A stretch of 64,000 bases of DNA from Thiocapsa sp. UBA6158 (lineage in GTDB: Bacteria; Pseudomonadota; Gammaproteobacteria; Chromatiales; Chromatiaceae): positions 1 to 64,000 of the forward strand of contig NZ_DIUM01000030.1 in assembly GCF_002423035.1 (NCBI RefSeq), given 5' to 3'. Under the pieces are notes generated by a model. The model was given only the letters and a program-made list of their open reading frames with translations, was not told the DNA's origin and searched no databases. Positions 16,919 through 25,911 of this stretch are shown piece after piece; positions within the stretch are counted from its first letter, which is position 1, and every line of letters begins with the position of its first letter. Made by a program: the position numbers and the translations under genes.

Positions 16919-17828
16919 AAGCCGCAACGGCGAAGGCGTAGTCGAAGACCAGCCCGACGAAGATCGCCATCCCGAAGTAGTTGTTGTTCAGGAACGCCTT
17001 GAAGCAAGGCACCGGCGCACGCTCCCGAATCAGCAGCTGTTGATAGAGCGCGAGCCCCGAAGCAACCGCCAAACCGCCGAAGAAGAAGAGCCCGCGCTCG
17101 GCCAGCAGCCCGATCCAGACCAATAGGCCCAGCATCAGCAGCTGCAGGAGCCCGATCACCAGACGGTCGTGCTCGCCGAAGAGGATCGCGGTCGACTTGA
17201 TGCCGATCTTCAGATCATCCTCGCGATCGACCATGGCGTACTGGGTGTCGTAGATCAGCGCCCAGATCAGGGTCGCGACGAACAAGAGCCAAGCGTACCC
17301 CGGAATGCTGCCGGTCACGGCCGTGAAGGCCATCGGAATCGCCCATCCAAAGGCCGCGCCGAGAAACAGCTGAGGCACATGGGTGAAGCGCTTCATGAAG
17401 GGATAGATCAGCGTCAGCAGGGCCGCGACCACCGACAGGGCCACCGTCTGCCAGTTCATGAAGAGCACCAAAGCAAACGCGACGAGAGACAGGATCACGA
17501 AGATCGCCACCGCCTCTTGCGGAGAGACCGTGCCGCTCGCCAACGGCCGCTCACGCGTGCGCGCGACATGCCCGTCGAAGTTGCGATCCGCAAAATCGTT
17601 GATCGCGCATCCGGCCGAGCGCATCAACACCACCCCGAGCACGAAGACCGTGACCACTTGCCAGGGCGGCTGACCGTCCCCCGCCAGCCATAAGGCCCAC
17701 AGCGCCGGCCACATCAGAAGAAAGATGCCGATCGGCCGATGCAGGCGCACCAGCAACACATAGGCATGCAGACGCTCGCGCCAGGACGGCGGACGCCGGC
17801 TGCCGGTCTTGACCTCGGGAAAGCTCAT
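16917..17828 (-). CDS. ubiA: 4-hydroxybenzoate polyprenyltransferase
   Basis: Inner-membrane prenyltransferase that joins 4-hydroxybenzoate to polyprenyl diphosphate in ubiquinone synthesis. Both Asp-rich motifs are present: NDFADRNFDGHVARTRERPL with the NDxxD core, and DTQYAMVDREDD. About nine hydrophobic helices are readable. I choose the ATG at 17828 (303 aa); one at 17843 is equally possible and neither has a strong ribosome site. ubiC, the usual partner supplying 4-hydroxybenzoate, is not adjacent. Confidence 0.93.
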   Translation of the reverse strand: MSFPEVKTGSRRPPSWRERLHAYVLLVRLHRPIGIFLLMWPALWALWLAGDGQPPWQVVTVFVLGVVLMRSAGCAINDFADRNFDGHVARTRERPLASGTVSPQEAVAIFVILSLVAFALVLFMNWQTVALSVVAALLTLIYPFMKRFTHVPQLFLGAAFGWAIPMAFTAVTGSIPGYAWLLFVATLIWALIYDTQYAMVDREDDLKIGIKSTAILFGEHDRLVIGLLQLLMLGLLVWIGLLAERGLFFFGGLAVASGLALYQQLLIRERAPVPCFKAFLNNNYFGMAIFVGLVFDYAFAVAA

Positions 17829-18300
17829 GTCGCCAATCGTCATCCGGGCTGATGTGAAGATTCGAAAATCGGCGCGGATTATCGCACAGGCACAGACGCA
17901 GGAAGAATCGCCTGCGCCACGCCGACAGGGGTGGACGCCGTGGGGCATCGCGTTCCTCACCGGCAACCAGGGTCAACCCCGCGGGACGCTGTCGAGCAGG
18001 TCGCAGCCCCGGCATGATTCGGCGTCGACGGGTCACTCGTCCGCAACGCGTCGCTGTACAATCCCGACCTTCGTGTCTTGCACCATGCGGCCGTTCGAGG
18101 CCGCCCCCGGGAGCACCATGACCGACCGCATCCCTGTCGAATTGTCGACACCCCGAGAGGTTCGGACCGGCATCGCTCGGAGTCCGGTATGGCCGCCACG
18201 CCCCGTCGCCGGCTTCACCCCCTGCCCGATTCCCCGCTGCCCCGCATCCCGGACGAGGGTGTCGGCGCAAATCACCCTACCCCAAGGAGAGGCATGGCCC
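17829..18300. other. Gene-free divergent region between ubiA and the RND adaptor
   Basis: A 472-bp gap between divergently transcribed ubiA and the efflux adaptor gene. Frames crossing it give low-complexity Arg/Pro-rich translations and no family match. It must contain both promoters; none is obvious by eye. AAGGAGA at 18284-18290 is the adaptor's ribosome site. Confidence 0.5.
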
Positions 18301-19695
18301 ATGACGACGCATTCAAGAACACCCGGCCGGCTCGCCGGCTCGCGGCTCGACTCGGCGCTGCCGACGCTGAGCGCCGCGTTGCTGATCCTGACGGTCGGCT
18401 CGACGGTGCTCGCAGCGGATCAGCCGGCCACGGGTGCGGACAAGACCCCGCCCCCACCGGCCGTCGTGGTCGCCGCCGTGGAGACCCGACTCGTGGATCA
18501 CCACGGCCGCTTCATCGGGACTATCCAGGCAATCCAACAGGTCAGCGTCCAGGCACGGGTCGAGGGGTTCCTGGATGAGGTCGCGTTCGACCAGGGTTCG
18601 CTGATCAAGACCGGACAGCTCCTCTACCGGATCGATCAGGCCCCGTTCCAGGCCCAGCTCGACGCGGCCAACGCCGAGCTGGCCTCGGCCGTCGCCGACG
18701 TCGCCAAGGCCGAGGCGGACCTGCTGGACGCGCAGGCCCAGTTCGAACGCTTCTCGGCGCTGGTGAAGAAGGGCGACACATCTCAGTCCGAGTTCGATCG
18801 ATCGCGGGCTCAGCGCGACATGGCCGAGGCGAACCTGGACAAGGCCAAAGCCGCCGTGCTGCAGGCCCAAGCCGACATCAAGACCGCCCAAATCAACCTC
18901 GGCTACACGACCATCGCCAGTCCGATCGACGGGCGCATCGGTGCGACCAACTACACCGTCGGCAACCTCGTCGGGCCGAGCAGCAAGGTCCTCTCCACCG
19001 TGGTGCAGCTCGATCCGATCCGCGCAGTCTTCTCGATCCCGAGCGCGGACTTCGTGCGCGTCACGGAGGCGGCCGGCACACCGGGCGAGAATTTTCAAGA
19101 CTACGTACCCGAGCTGATCCTCCCGACCGGCGCGACCTATACCCAAAAAGGGACGATCGCCTTCGTCGACAACCAGGTCAACGCCAGTACCGGCTCGATC
19201 GCCATCTATGCGGACTTCCCCAACCCGGAAGGCGTGCTGCTGCCGGGCCAGTTCATCACGGCACTCATCCACACCGCAGAGCAGAAGCGTCAACCCGTGA
19301 TTCCGGCCGGGGCGCTCATCCAGACCAAGGACGGCAAACAGGTCTATGTCGTGAGTCCGGACAATCGGGTGGCCTTGCGGACCATCAAGACGGGCAGTCA
19401 GATGGGGACCGACTTCGTCGTCGATTCCGGACTCAAGGAAGGCGAGATCGTCGTCGTCTCGGGCATTCAGAAGATCAAGGCGGGAATGGTAGTGACGCCG
19501 ACACGAGCGACTGCGCCCGAAGAGGGGGAGGACACCAAGACCGACGCCACAAGCGAAACCCCCTCCGAGAAGACACCGCCTGCGCCCGCGAGCGAGACCG
19601 GCGCCGCCATGCCTGCGACGACAGGGCCTGAGACCAGAGAGAACGACGCCGCGGATCAGACCACACCCCAACCCGCGCCCAAGACGGGGAGCTGA
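18301..19695 (+). CDS. RND efflux periplasmic adaptor (MFP/AcrA family)
   Basis: A 464-aa membrane-fusion protein linking an RND pump to an outer-membrane channel. It has a signal peptide (SAALLILTVGSTVLAA; no lipobox), a biotinyl-lipoyl domain (VSVQARVEGFLDEVAFDQGS), a long coiled-coil hairpin (about 110-180), then ASPIDGRIGATNYTVGNLV and the beta-barrel/membrane-proximal domains. The last 60 or so residues are a Glu/Thr/Pro-rich tail not typical of AcrA. AAGGAGA is 10 bases before the ATG. The permease starts 2 bp after the stop. No TolC-type gene is linked. Confidence 0.9.
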   Translation: MTTHSRTPGRLAGSRLDSALPTLSAALLILTVGSTVLAADQPATGADKTPPPPAVVVAAVETRLVDHHGRFIGTIQAIQQVSVQARVEGFLDEVAFDQGSLIKTGQLLYRIDQAPFQAQLDAANAELASAVADVAKAEADLLDAQAQFERFSALVKKGDTSQSEFDRSRAQRDMAEANLDKAKAAVLQAQADIKTAQINLGYTTIASPIDGRIGATNYTVGNLVGPSSKVLSTVVQLDPIRAVFSIPSADFVRVTEAAGTPGENFQDYVPELILPTGATYTQKGTIAFVDNQVNASTGSIAIYADFPNPEGVLLPGQFITALIHTAEQKRQPVIPAGALIQTKDGKQVYVVSPDNRVALRTIKTGSQMGTDFVVDSGLKEGEIVVVSGIQKIKAGMVVTPTRATAPEEGEDTKTDATSETPSEKTPPAPASETGAAMPATTGPETRENDAADQTTPQPAPKTGS

Positions 19696-19697
19696 GC

Positions 19698-22600
19698 ATG
19701 ATCGCCAAGATCTTCGTCGATCGGCCACGCCTCGCGGCAGTCGTCTCGACCGTCATCGTGGTGGCCGGACTCCTGTCGATCTTCAACATCCCGGTCTCTC
19801 AGTATCCGAATATCGTCCCCCCGGTGGTGCAGGTCACGGCCAGCTACCCGGGCGCCGACGCCCAGACCATCGCCGACACGGTCGGCAGCCCGATCGAGCA
19901 GCAGGTCAACGGTGTGGAGGGCATGATCTACATGTCCTCGACCGCCTCCGCCGCGGGCACCTATAACCTGACGGTCACCTTCGAGGTCGGCACCGACCCG
20001 AACATCGCCCAGGTCAACACCCAAAACCGGGTCTCCCAGGCCCTCGCCCAGTTGCCCCAAGAGGTCCAGGCGCTGGGCATCACGGTCCAGGCCGAGTCCA
20101 CCAACCTGCTGCTCTTCATCAACGTCTACTCACCGGACGGCAGCAAGGACCCGATCTTCCTGTCCAACTTCACGACCATCAACATCCAGAACGAGATCGC
20201 GCGTATCCCGGGCGTCGGCGAGGCCAACCTCTTCGGACCGCTCAATTACTCCATGCGCATCTGGCTCGAGCCCGAGCTGATGTCCGCGCTCGGGATCGCC
20301 CCGAGCGACGTCATCGGCGCCATCCAGGCCCAGAACCTGCAGGCCGCGCTCGGCCAGATCGGCGGCCCGCCGATCGGCAACGATCAGGTGCTCCAATACC
20401 CGATCGTGACCGAAGGCCAGCTGGTTCAGCCGAGCGAGTTCGAGCAGATCGTGGTGCGTACGGGAGAGGACGGAGCCATCGTGCGCGTGAAGGACGTCGC
20501 CCGGGTCGAGCTGGGTGCCGCATCCTACGGTCAGATGTCCTATCTCAACGGCAAGCCGGCCGCAGCCATCGGCATCTATCAGTCCCCGCAGGCCAATGCG
20601 CTGGATGTCGCCGAGGCGGTCCGCGCCGAGCTCGAAACGCTCAAGACGCGCTTCCCGGCCGGTGTGGAGGCCGAGGTCATCTACGACTCGACCCTCTTCG
20701 TGAAGGCGTCGATCCAGGAGATCCTGTTCACGCTGGCGATCACCTCGGTGATCGTGCTCCTGGTGGTCTTCATCTTTCTGCAGGACCTGCGCGCGACCAT
20801 CGTCCCGGCACTGACCATCCCGGTGTCCCTGATCGGTGTCTTCGTCGTCCTGCTCGCAGCGGGGTTCTCGGCCAACACCATCAGTCTCTTCGCGGTGGTT
20901 CTGGCGATCGGCCTGGTCGTCGACGACGCCATCGTCGTGGTGGAAAACGTCCAGCGCCTCATGCTCGAAGAGGGGCTCGACCGACGCGCCGCCAGCCTCA
21001 AGGCCATGGAGCAAGTCACCGGGCCCATCATCTCCACCACACTGGTGCTGTTTGCGATCTTCGCGCCCGTTGCCTTCCTGCCCGGTATCTCGGGCGAGAT
21101 GTTCCGCCAGTTCGCGCTGACCATCTCGGCGGCGGTGGCCATCTCCGCGCTGAATGCGCTGACGCTCTCCCCGGTCCTCTGTTCGCTCTTTCTGCATAAG
21201 CCGAAGGCGGCGAAACGCGGACCCTTCGCCTGGTTCAACGCCGGATTCGACAAGACCCGCAACGGCTATGTGGGCATCGTCCGCATCTTCGCCCGACGCT
21301 CCGCGGTGGCGGGCCTGCTGATCGTCCTCATCGGGATCGCGGCCGTACTGCTCCTGGACCGCCTGCCGACCGGCTTCATCCCCAACGAGGACCAAGGCGT
21401 CCTCTTCGTCGACGTCAGCCTGCCCAGCGGCTCCGCCTTGCCGCGCACCACGGATGTGCTCAAGCAGGTCCAGGAGATCGCCTCGCGCACGCCCGGTGTC
21501 GCCAACGTCATGACGGTCTCGGGCTACAGCATGCTCACCAGCGCCCCCTCGTCCAACAGCGGCATGGGCGTCATCGTCCTCGACCCCTGGGACGAGCGCG
21601 ACACGCCGGAGCTGCGGATCAAGGGTCTTCTCCAAAGCCTCCAAGGGCAGATGAGCACCATCCCCGAGGCCACGGTGTTCCTCTTCCCGCCGCCGCCCAT
21701 CCCGGGGCTCGGCCAAGCCAGCGGCTTCACCATGCAGCTCGAGGCCCTCGGCGGGCAGTCCCCGATGGAGCTGACCCAGACGCTGCAGGGTCTAATCGCC
21801 ACGGCCCAGCAGGACCCGCGCATCGGGCGGGCCTACTCATCCTTCAGCGCCGATGTCCCGCAGCTCTACCTGGAGCTTGACCGAACCAAGGCACAGTACA
21901 TGGATGTCCCGGTCGCCGATGTCTTCAACACCCTACAGGCCACCTTCGGCAGCACTTACGTCAACAACTTCACTTATCAAGGGCAGACCTATCAGGTCAA
22001 CGTCCAGGCCGACCAGAATGCACGCATGACGGTCGACGATCTCGCGGGCGCCTATGTCCGCTCGACCAGCAGCGCCATGGTCCCCATCGGCACCTTGGCG
22101 ACCATCCGCGAGCAGCTGGGAACAGACCTGGTCTTCCGCTACAACGAGTTCCTCACGGCAATGATCAGCGGCAGCCCGGCCCCCGGACACTCGGCAGGCG
22201 ACGCCATGGCCGCCATGCAGGAAGCCGCCAAAAAGGCACTGCCCGAGGGCTATGGCTTCGAATGGACCGCCCTGTCGCTGCAGGAGGCACAACAGAGCGC
22301 AGGCGGAGAGATCGCCATCTTCGCCTTGGCGCTCCTCTTCGGATACCTCTTCCTGGTCGCGCTCTACGAGAGCTGGTCCATCCCCTTCGCCGTCTTGACC
22401 TCGGTGACCGTCGCCATCCTGGGTGCCGCGGTGACCCTTTGGCTCGCCGGACTCGACAACGACCTCTACACCCAGATCGGGTTGGTCCTGCTGATCGGTC
22501 TCGCCGGCAAGAACGCCATCCTCATCGTGGAGTTTGCCAAAGAGCAGCGCGAGGGCGGCAAGAGCCTGCTGGATGCGGCCCTCGTCGCCGCGCACATGCG

Positions 22601-22889
22601 ATTCCGCGCCGTGCTCATGACCGCGCTCGCCTTCATCATCGGTCTCATGCCCTTGGTGCTCGCGACCGGTGCCGGCGCCAACGCCCGCATCCACCTGGGA
22701 TCCACCGTGCTCGGCGGCATGCTCTTCGCCGTGATCTTCGGCATCCTGCTCATCCCCGCCCTCTACATCATGTTCCAGTGGCTCGGCGAAAAGGGGGGGG
22801 CCTGGATGACGTCGAAGCCGGAGGATACGGCCGAAGACGCCGACGCGCAGCCGACGGCCGAGGCCAAGGCCACCGAGGTGCGCGGATAG
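19698..22889 (+). CDS. RND efflux permease, AcrB/MexB (HAE1) family
   Basis: A 1063-aa proton-driven tripartite efflux pump of the inner membrane. Proton-relay residues are all present: the Asp-Asp pair in helix 4 (IGLVVDDAIVVVENV) and the Lys in helix 10 (GLAGKNAILIVEFAKEQ). N-terminal FVDRPRLAAVVS and the porter-domain PVSQYPNIVPP motif match AcrB closely, as does the 3-dimensional repeat arrangement of two halves. Length is normal. Likely substrates are amphiphilic drugs or solvents, not defined by sequence. It forms a two-gene unit with the adaptor. Confidence 0.95.
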   Translation: MIAKIFVDRPRLAAVVSTVIVVAGLLSIFNIPVSQYPNIVPPVVQVTASYPGADAQTIADTVGSPIEQQVNGVEGMIYMSSTASAAGTYNLTVTFEVGTDPNIAQVNTQNRVSQALAQLPQEVQALGITVQAESTNLLLFINVYSPDGSKDPIFLSNFTTINIQNEIARIPGVGEANLFGPLNYSMRIWLEPELMSALGIAPSDVIGAIQAQNLQAALGQIGGPPIGNDQVLQYPIVTEGQLVQPSEFEQIVVRTGEDGAIVRVKDVARVELGAASYGQMSYLNGKPAAAIGIYQSPQANALDVAEAVRAELETLKTRFPAGVEAEVIYDSTLFVKASIQEILFTLAITSVIVLLVVFIFLQDLRATIVPALTIPVSLIGVFVVLLAAGFSANTISLFAVVLAIGLVVDDAIVVVENVQRLMLEEGLDRRAASLKAMEQVTGPIISTTLVLFAIFAPVAFLPGISGEMFRQFALTISAAVAISALNALTLSPVLCSLFLHKPKAAKRGPFAWFNAGFDKTRNGYVGIVRIFARRSAVAGLLIVLIGIAAVLLLDRLPTGFIPNEDQGVLFVDVSLPSGSALPRTTDVLKQVQEIASRTPGVANVMTVSGYSMLTSAPSSNSGMGVIVLDPWDERDTPELRIKGLLQSLQGQMSTIPEATVFLFPPPPIPGLGQASGFTMQLEALGGQSPMELTQTLQGLIATAQQDPRIGRAYSSFSADVPQLYLELDRTKAQYMDVPVADVFNTLQATFGSTYVNNFTYQGQTYQVNVQADQNARMTVDDLAGAYVRSTSSAMVPIGTLATIREQLGTDLVFRYNEFLTAMISGSPAPGHSAGDAMAAMQEAAKKALPEGYGFEWTALSLQEAQQSAGGEIAIFALALLFGYLFLVALYESWSIPFAVLTSVTVAILGAAVTLWLAGLDNDLYTQIGLVLLIGLAGKNAILIVEFAKEQREGGKSLLDAALVAAHMRFRAVLMTALAFIIGLMPLVLATGAGANARIHLGSTVLGGMLFAVIFGILLIPALYIMFQWLGEKGGAWMTSKPEDTAEDADAQPTAEAKATEVRG

Positions 22890-22994
22890 GCGGTCGCCCC
22901 GTCGTCGGCGGATCCATCCTCGGCGACGGGCTCGAGGCGGGCCTGCCGCGATCGTCGGGAGGATTCCGAATCGAAGGAGGTGAGCTCCCGGATC

Positions 22995-23187
22995 TAAACC
23001 GCGTCCAGAGCGAAATGCGTCATTCTCATTCTCTGTCTGGCTTCGGAGATTTCTTCGGCCTCGCTGGAGACGCGGTTTAGAATTTTTTATTATTCAAGAT
23101 CTTAAACCTCACAGACTCCGACTCTCGCCGAATTTGCCAACACTGATCCAATCCAAAAACATCGCATACCGCGTCAGGCGCGGTTTA
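22995..23187 (+). repeat. Composite repeat family, full copy (copy B)
   Basis: The left module 22995-23079 runs TAAACCGCGTCCAGAGCG to GACGCGGTTTA, with ends that are inverted repeats. An AT-rich linker follows, then the right module 23102-23187 running TTAAACCTCACAGACTCC to GCGCGGTTTA and containing CATCGCATACCGCG. No reading frame of note lies inside, so it is non-autonomous. It sits just upstream of a truncated yefM-yoeB pair. Confidence 0.85.
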
Positions 23188-23283
23188 GTGCAGCAGGGAA
23201 GATGTGTCGAGACCGTTCGTTGTCGTCATCGACCATCGATAACCACAACGAAAATGATCTCGGACGGGCTCGGAATCGCTGCA

Positions 23284-23412
23284 CCGCTCCACCTGGAGAC
23301 CCTGCATCTTCTCTCGACACCCGCCAATGCCGAGTCCCTGGCCCGCGCGATTCGACAGGATCAGGCGGGCGAGGCCCGGCCGCGAGCCTTGCTCGACGCG
23401 GACGGCGGTTGA
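23284..23412 (+). pseudogene. YefM-like antitoxin, C-terminal remnant
   Basis: The frame reads LETLHLLSTPANAESLARAI followed by a polar tail and a TGA stop. This matches the C-terminal half of YefM/Phd antitoxins (LEETAYLLRSPANARRLLESI), which wraps the YoeB toxin. The N-terminal DNA-binding half is not recognisable; upstream sequence is degenerate and then becomes the dispersed repeat at 22995-23187. I read it as a decayed antitoxin. The stop lies 2 bases before the GTG of the toxin remnant, the usual tight spacing of this operon. Confidence 0.72.
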
Positions 23413-23414
23413 TC

Positions 23415-23636
23415 GTGCGCGGGAACCGCTTCGTCCCCGACGCTTGGGATGCTGACCTCTGCTGGCGGAAACAAGACCGAAGGACGCTGCAACGGATTAG
23501 TGCCCTGATCACGGACACCGCTCGCGAGCCGTTCGCCGGGATCGGCAAGCCCGAGCCCCTGCGCGGCAATCTGTCGGGCTACGGGTCGCGCGGACAGGAC
23601 CTCGATGAGGCCACGCTGCCTGACTGGCATGCGTGA
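23415..23636 (+). pseudogene. YoeB-like toxin, truncated
   Basis: From a GTG at 23415 the frame reads FVPDAWDADLCWRKQDRRTL and continues through ALITDTAREPFAGIGKPEPL and NLSGYGSR, a clear match to the YoeB ribosome-dependent mRNA interferase. The match ends at about residue 59. Catalytic Glu47 (in KPEPL) remains, but the EHRLVY strand with the catalytic Arg and the C-terminal His-Tyr are gone, replaced by an unrelated tail of 14 residues. No other frame recovers the missing end, so this is a real truncation rather than one frameshift. Toxin activity is unlikely. Confidence 0.8.
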
Positions 23637-23763
23637 CACCGCAGAGCGGGTGTCAAAAGTCCACTTCGACATCAGGTCCACATGGAGCCTGGCGGTGATT
23701 CCATCCCCAGCGCTCCGGTCACCGCCTGAGCGTGGCGTTGGCGGGCGTCGCGGGGCGCGTCTG

Positions 23764-24558
23764 TCAAGACGTCGCCGGATCGGTCCGCTGCCACCATGCG
23801 GGTAGATCCGCGATCGAGTCGATCACGCCGTCCGCGCGGATCTCCGTTTCGAGATCCGCGGGCCGGAACTTGCCGGTGCGCACCAACAGTGTCTTGAGTC
23901 CGGCGGCCTGCGCGCCGGCGATGTCGCTGCGGATATCGTCGCCGATCATGAGGGTGTCGGCGGCGGGGCTCCGCAAGGCGGTCAGCGCCGCCTCGAAGAA
24001 AGGTCGTGCAGGTTTGCCCAGCACGATCGGCTCGATGCCCGTGGCATGTTTGAGGGCCGCGACAAAGGGCGCGGTGTCGAGACGCAGACCGTCCGGAGCA
24101 CGCCAGTAGCGTGTCATACCGAGCGCGATCAGGAGCGGGCCGGGCTCGGCCATCAGGAGGCGGAAGGCGCGATTGAGCGTCGCATAGTCCCACCCCTCGC
24201 CCAAGTCGCCGAGGATCACCGCCTCGGCACCCTCCTCGGCGTCCGGCGGAAGCGGGATCACGCCGGTGAAGTCGGCCCGAGTGGACGGATTCACGAACAG
24301 CGCCACCCGCGAGATACCGCGCTCGGCGAGCCATGCACTCGCCGCCAAAGGCGGCGTGAGGATCTCGTCCGTCTCCACGGCGATGCCGAGCCGCGCGAGC
24401 TTGTCGACGATGGCCGCACGGGGTCGAGAGGTGGTGTTGGTCACGTACAGGTGCGGAATCGCCCGGCGCCGGACCCAGTCGATGGCCTGATCGGCCTTCT
24501 GAATCGGCTCATCGCCCTGATACAAGACACCGTCGAGATCGATCAGAATCGCATTCAT
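23764..24558 (-). CDS. HAD-superfamily hydrolase, class IIA (TIGR01458/PHLPP-like)
   Basis: A 264-aa haloacid-dehalogenase-fold phosphatase. Motif I is ILIDLDGVLYQG with nucleophile Asp7 and acid Asp9, motif II TNTTSRPR, motif III at VLGKPARPFF (Lys), and motif IV MIGDDIRSDIAGAQ. The cap position and length match subclass IIA, as in NagD and the phospholysine phosphohistidine pyrophosphate phosphatase group. The ATG at 24558 is preceded by GAGGAGG 9 bases upstream, ruling out the longer in-frame start. The physiological substrate is unknown. Confidence 0.88.
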   Translation of the reverse strand: MNAILIDLDGVLYQGDEPIQKADQAIDWVRRRAIPHLYVTNTTSRPRAAIVDKLARLGIAVETDEILTPPLAASAWLAERGISRVALFVNPSTRADFTGVIPLPPDAEEGAEAVILGDLGEGWDYATLNRAFRLLMAEPGPLLIALGMTRYWRAPDGLRLDTAPFVAALKHATGIEPIVLGKPARPFFEAALTALRSPAADTLMIGDDIRSDIAGAQAAGLKTLLVRTGKFRPADLETEIRADGVIDSIADLPAWWQRTDPATS

Positions 24559-24701
24559 CGGGATGGCCTCCTCGAACGAGCTTATCCGTAAACCTGTGGC
24601 TTCGGAGGACGCGTTTTTCACCCCGGACGCCGTCGATCATCCTAAGATCCGGTCGGTTCGACGTTTGGGCAACGGCGCAGAAAAGGCCCTTTGGCCGGTT
24701 C

Positions 24702-25322
24702 TCATCGATGCGAACAAATTTGGTCATTCACGGGTCGAAACCGATCACGAACCTTGTTCCGAGGCTGCCACCGGATCATGTCGTCTCGTGCCACCCCGAA
24801 AACCGGCCTGCGCGCCACATAGAAGAGCAACAACGCAAAACCCATCCCGAGGTAGAGCCAGCCGAGCAGAGTCTCGCTGCTCGGCGCCGCAGAGCCGATC
24901 TGCAGAAAGGTCCAGCCGATGGCGAGCGGCACCAGGCTACCGACGACGCGCGGCCACCAGCACCGCCCGAAGGCCGCGTACTTGGGGTCCAACGGATAGG
25001 CGGGATACTCGATACCCAGCGTGAGCCGCGATGTGTACCAGAGCGACAGAGAGCCGATCAGCGTGCCGATCAGGAACAAGAGGTTCCAAAGAAAGCCGAG
25101 ATCGGCGAGCGCGAAACCGCGCTCGGCCGAGATACGCAGCAGATCCCGACCCTGGGAGGTCAATGCGAACAGGATCACCAAAACCGCGGTCCCTGCGATG
25201 GTGTAGGCGATCAACCAAGGCACCCGCAGCAGCGAGTCCCAGATGAATTTGCGTACCGGCGAGTCCCAGTAGAACCTGATCCGCCGTACCAGCCTGTCGT
25301 CGTTCGCTCCCGGTTTGCTCAT
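24702..25322 (-). CDS. Multi-pass membrane protein, unknown function
   Basis: A 206-aa inner-membrane protein with about four hydrophobic helices (near residues 37-57, 75-97, 127-147 and 156-176) and polar N- and C-termini. No family recognised. GGGAGGA 5 bases before the ATG at 25322 fixes the start. The segment LTLGIEYPAYPLDPKYAAFGR between helices 2 and 3 is polar and distinctive. It lies in a same-strand run with HAD, trmO and ROK genes, but gaps of 80-150 bp do not prove co-transcription. Confidence 0.65.
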   Translation of the reverse strand: MSKPGANDDRLVRRIRFYWDSPVRKFIWDSLLRVPWLIAYTIAGTAVLVILFALTSQGRDLLRISAERGFALADLGFLWNLLFLIGTLIGSLSLWYTSRLTLGIEYPAYPLDPKYAAFGRCWWPRVVGSLVPLAIGWTFLQIGSAAPSSETLLGWLYLGMGFALLLFYVARRPVFGVARDDMIRWQPRNKVRDRFRPVNDQICSHR

Positions 25323-25400
25323 GGCTGTCCTCCCGCGCATCGGGGTCAGTAGACACTCCGAGTATCGTGTTCGCGGGAGGAGGAGCCAGACCCTCGGGGC

Positions 25401-25880
25401 CTACTGAAATCGATCATCCGATCGGTGGTTGGAGAGCGCCGAGGCGACGTTCTCGAACCAGCCGGTGCGCACGTCTCTCGGCGTATCGAACGCCGGGATA
25501 TAGGGCTTGATGTCCAGCAGCGGGGTTCCGTCGAGAATATCCACGTTCGTGATGGACAGCAGACCGCCCTCGATCTTGTCCAATCGCACGACGGACAAGC
25601 CGATCGAATTCGGACGCTTCGGTGCTCGGGTCGCAAACAGCCCGCGCGGTTCACGATCCAGAAAAGGCACGGGTTGAAGATCGAATCCGCGGCTGTGGTG
25701 AAAGTGGTAGAGCAGGATCAGGTGCGAGAAGCCATCGAGATCATTCAGGCCCTCTCGGAAAGCCTCGAGCACCTCGATCGTGCCCTGGACGCCGAGCGCA
25801 CCGGTCGGTTGAATCGGCATGTCCGTGGGCTGCGCAAACGGGGAGTGGATGGTGCCGATCGGGCTGTATTCGATGTTCAT
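25401..25880 (-). CDS. trmO: tRNA (t6A37 N6)-methyltransferase TrmO
   Basis: SAM-dependent methylation of t6A37 to m6t6A in tRNA-Thr. The YaeB/VirR beta-barrel fold is recognisable from IGTIHSPF at the start, DGFSHLILLYHFH, and the core RGLFATRAPKRPNSIGLS. At 159 aa it is the short form; it lacks the C-terminal domain of the 235-aa E. coli enzyme. GAGG precedes the ATG. Confidence 0.9.
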   Translation of the reverse strand: MNIEYSPIGTIHSPFAQPTDMPIQPTGALGVQGTIEVLEAFREGLNDLDGFSHLILLYHFHHSRGFDLQPVPFLDREPRGLFATRAPKRPNSIGLSVVRLDKIEGGLLSITNVDILDGTPLLDIKPYIPAFDTPRDVRTGWFENVASALSNHRSDDRFQ

Positions 25881-25911
25881 AGGTCCTCGGTGACGATGAC
25901 CTCGCCGCTGC

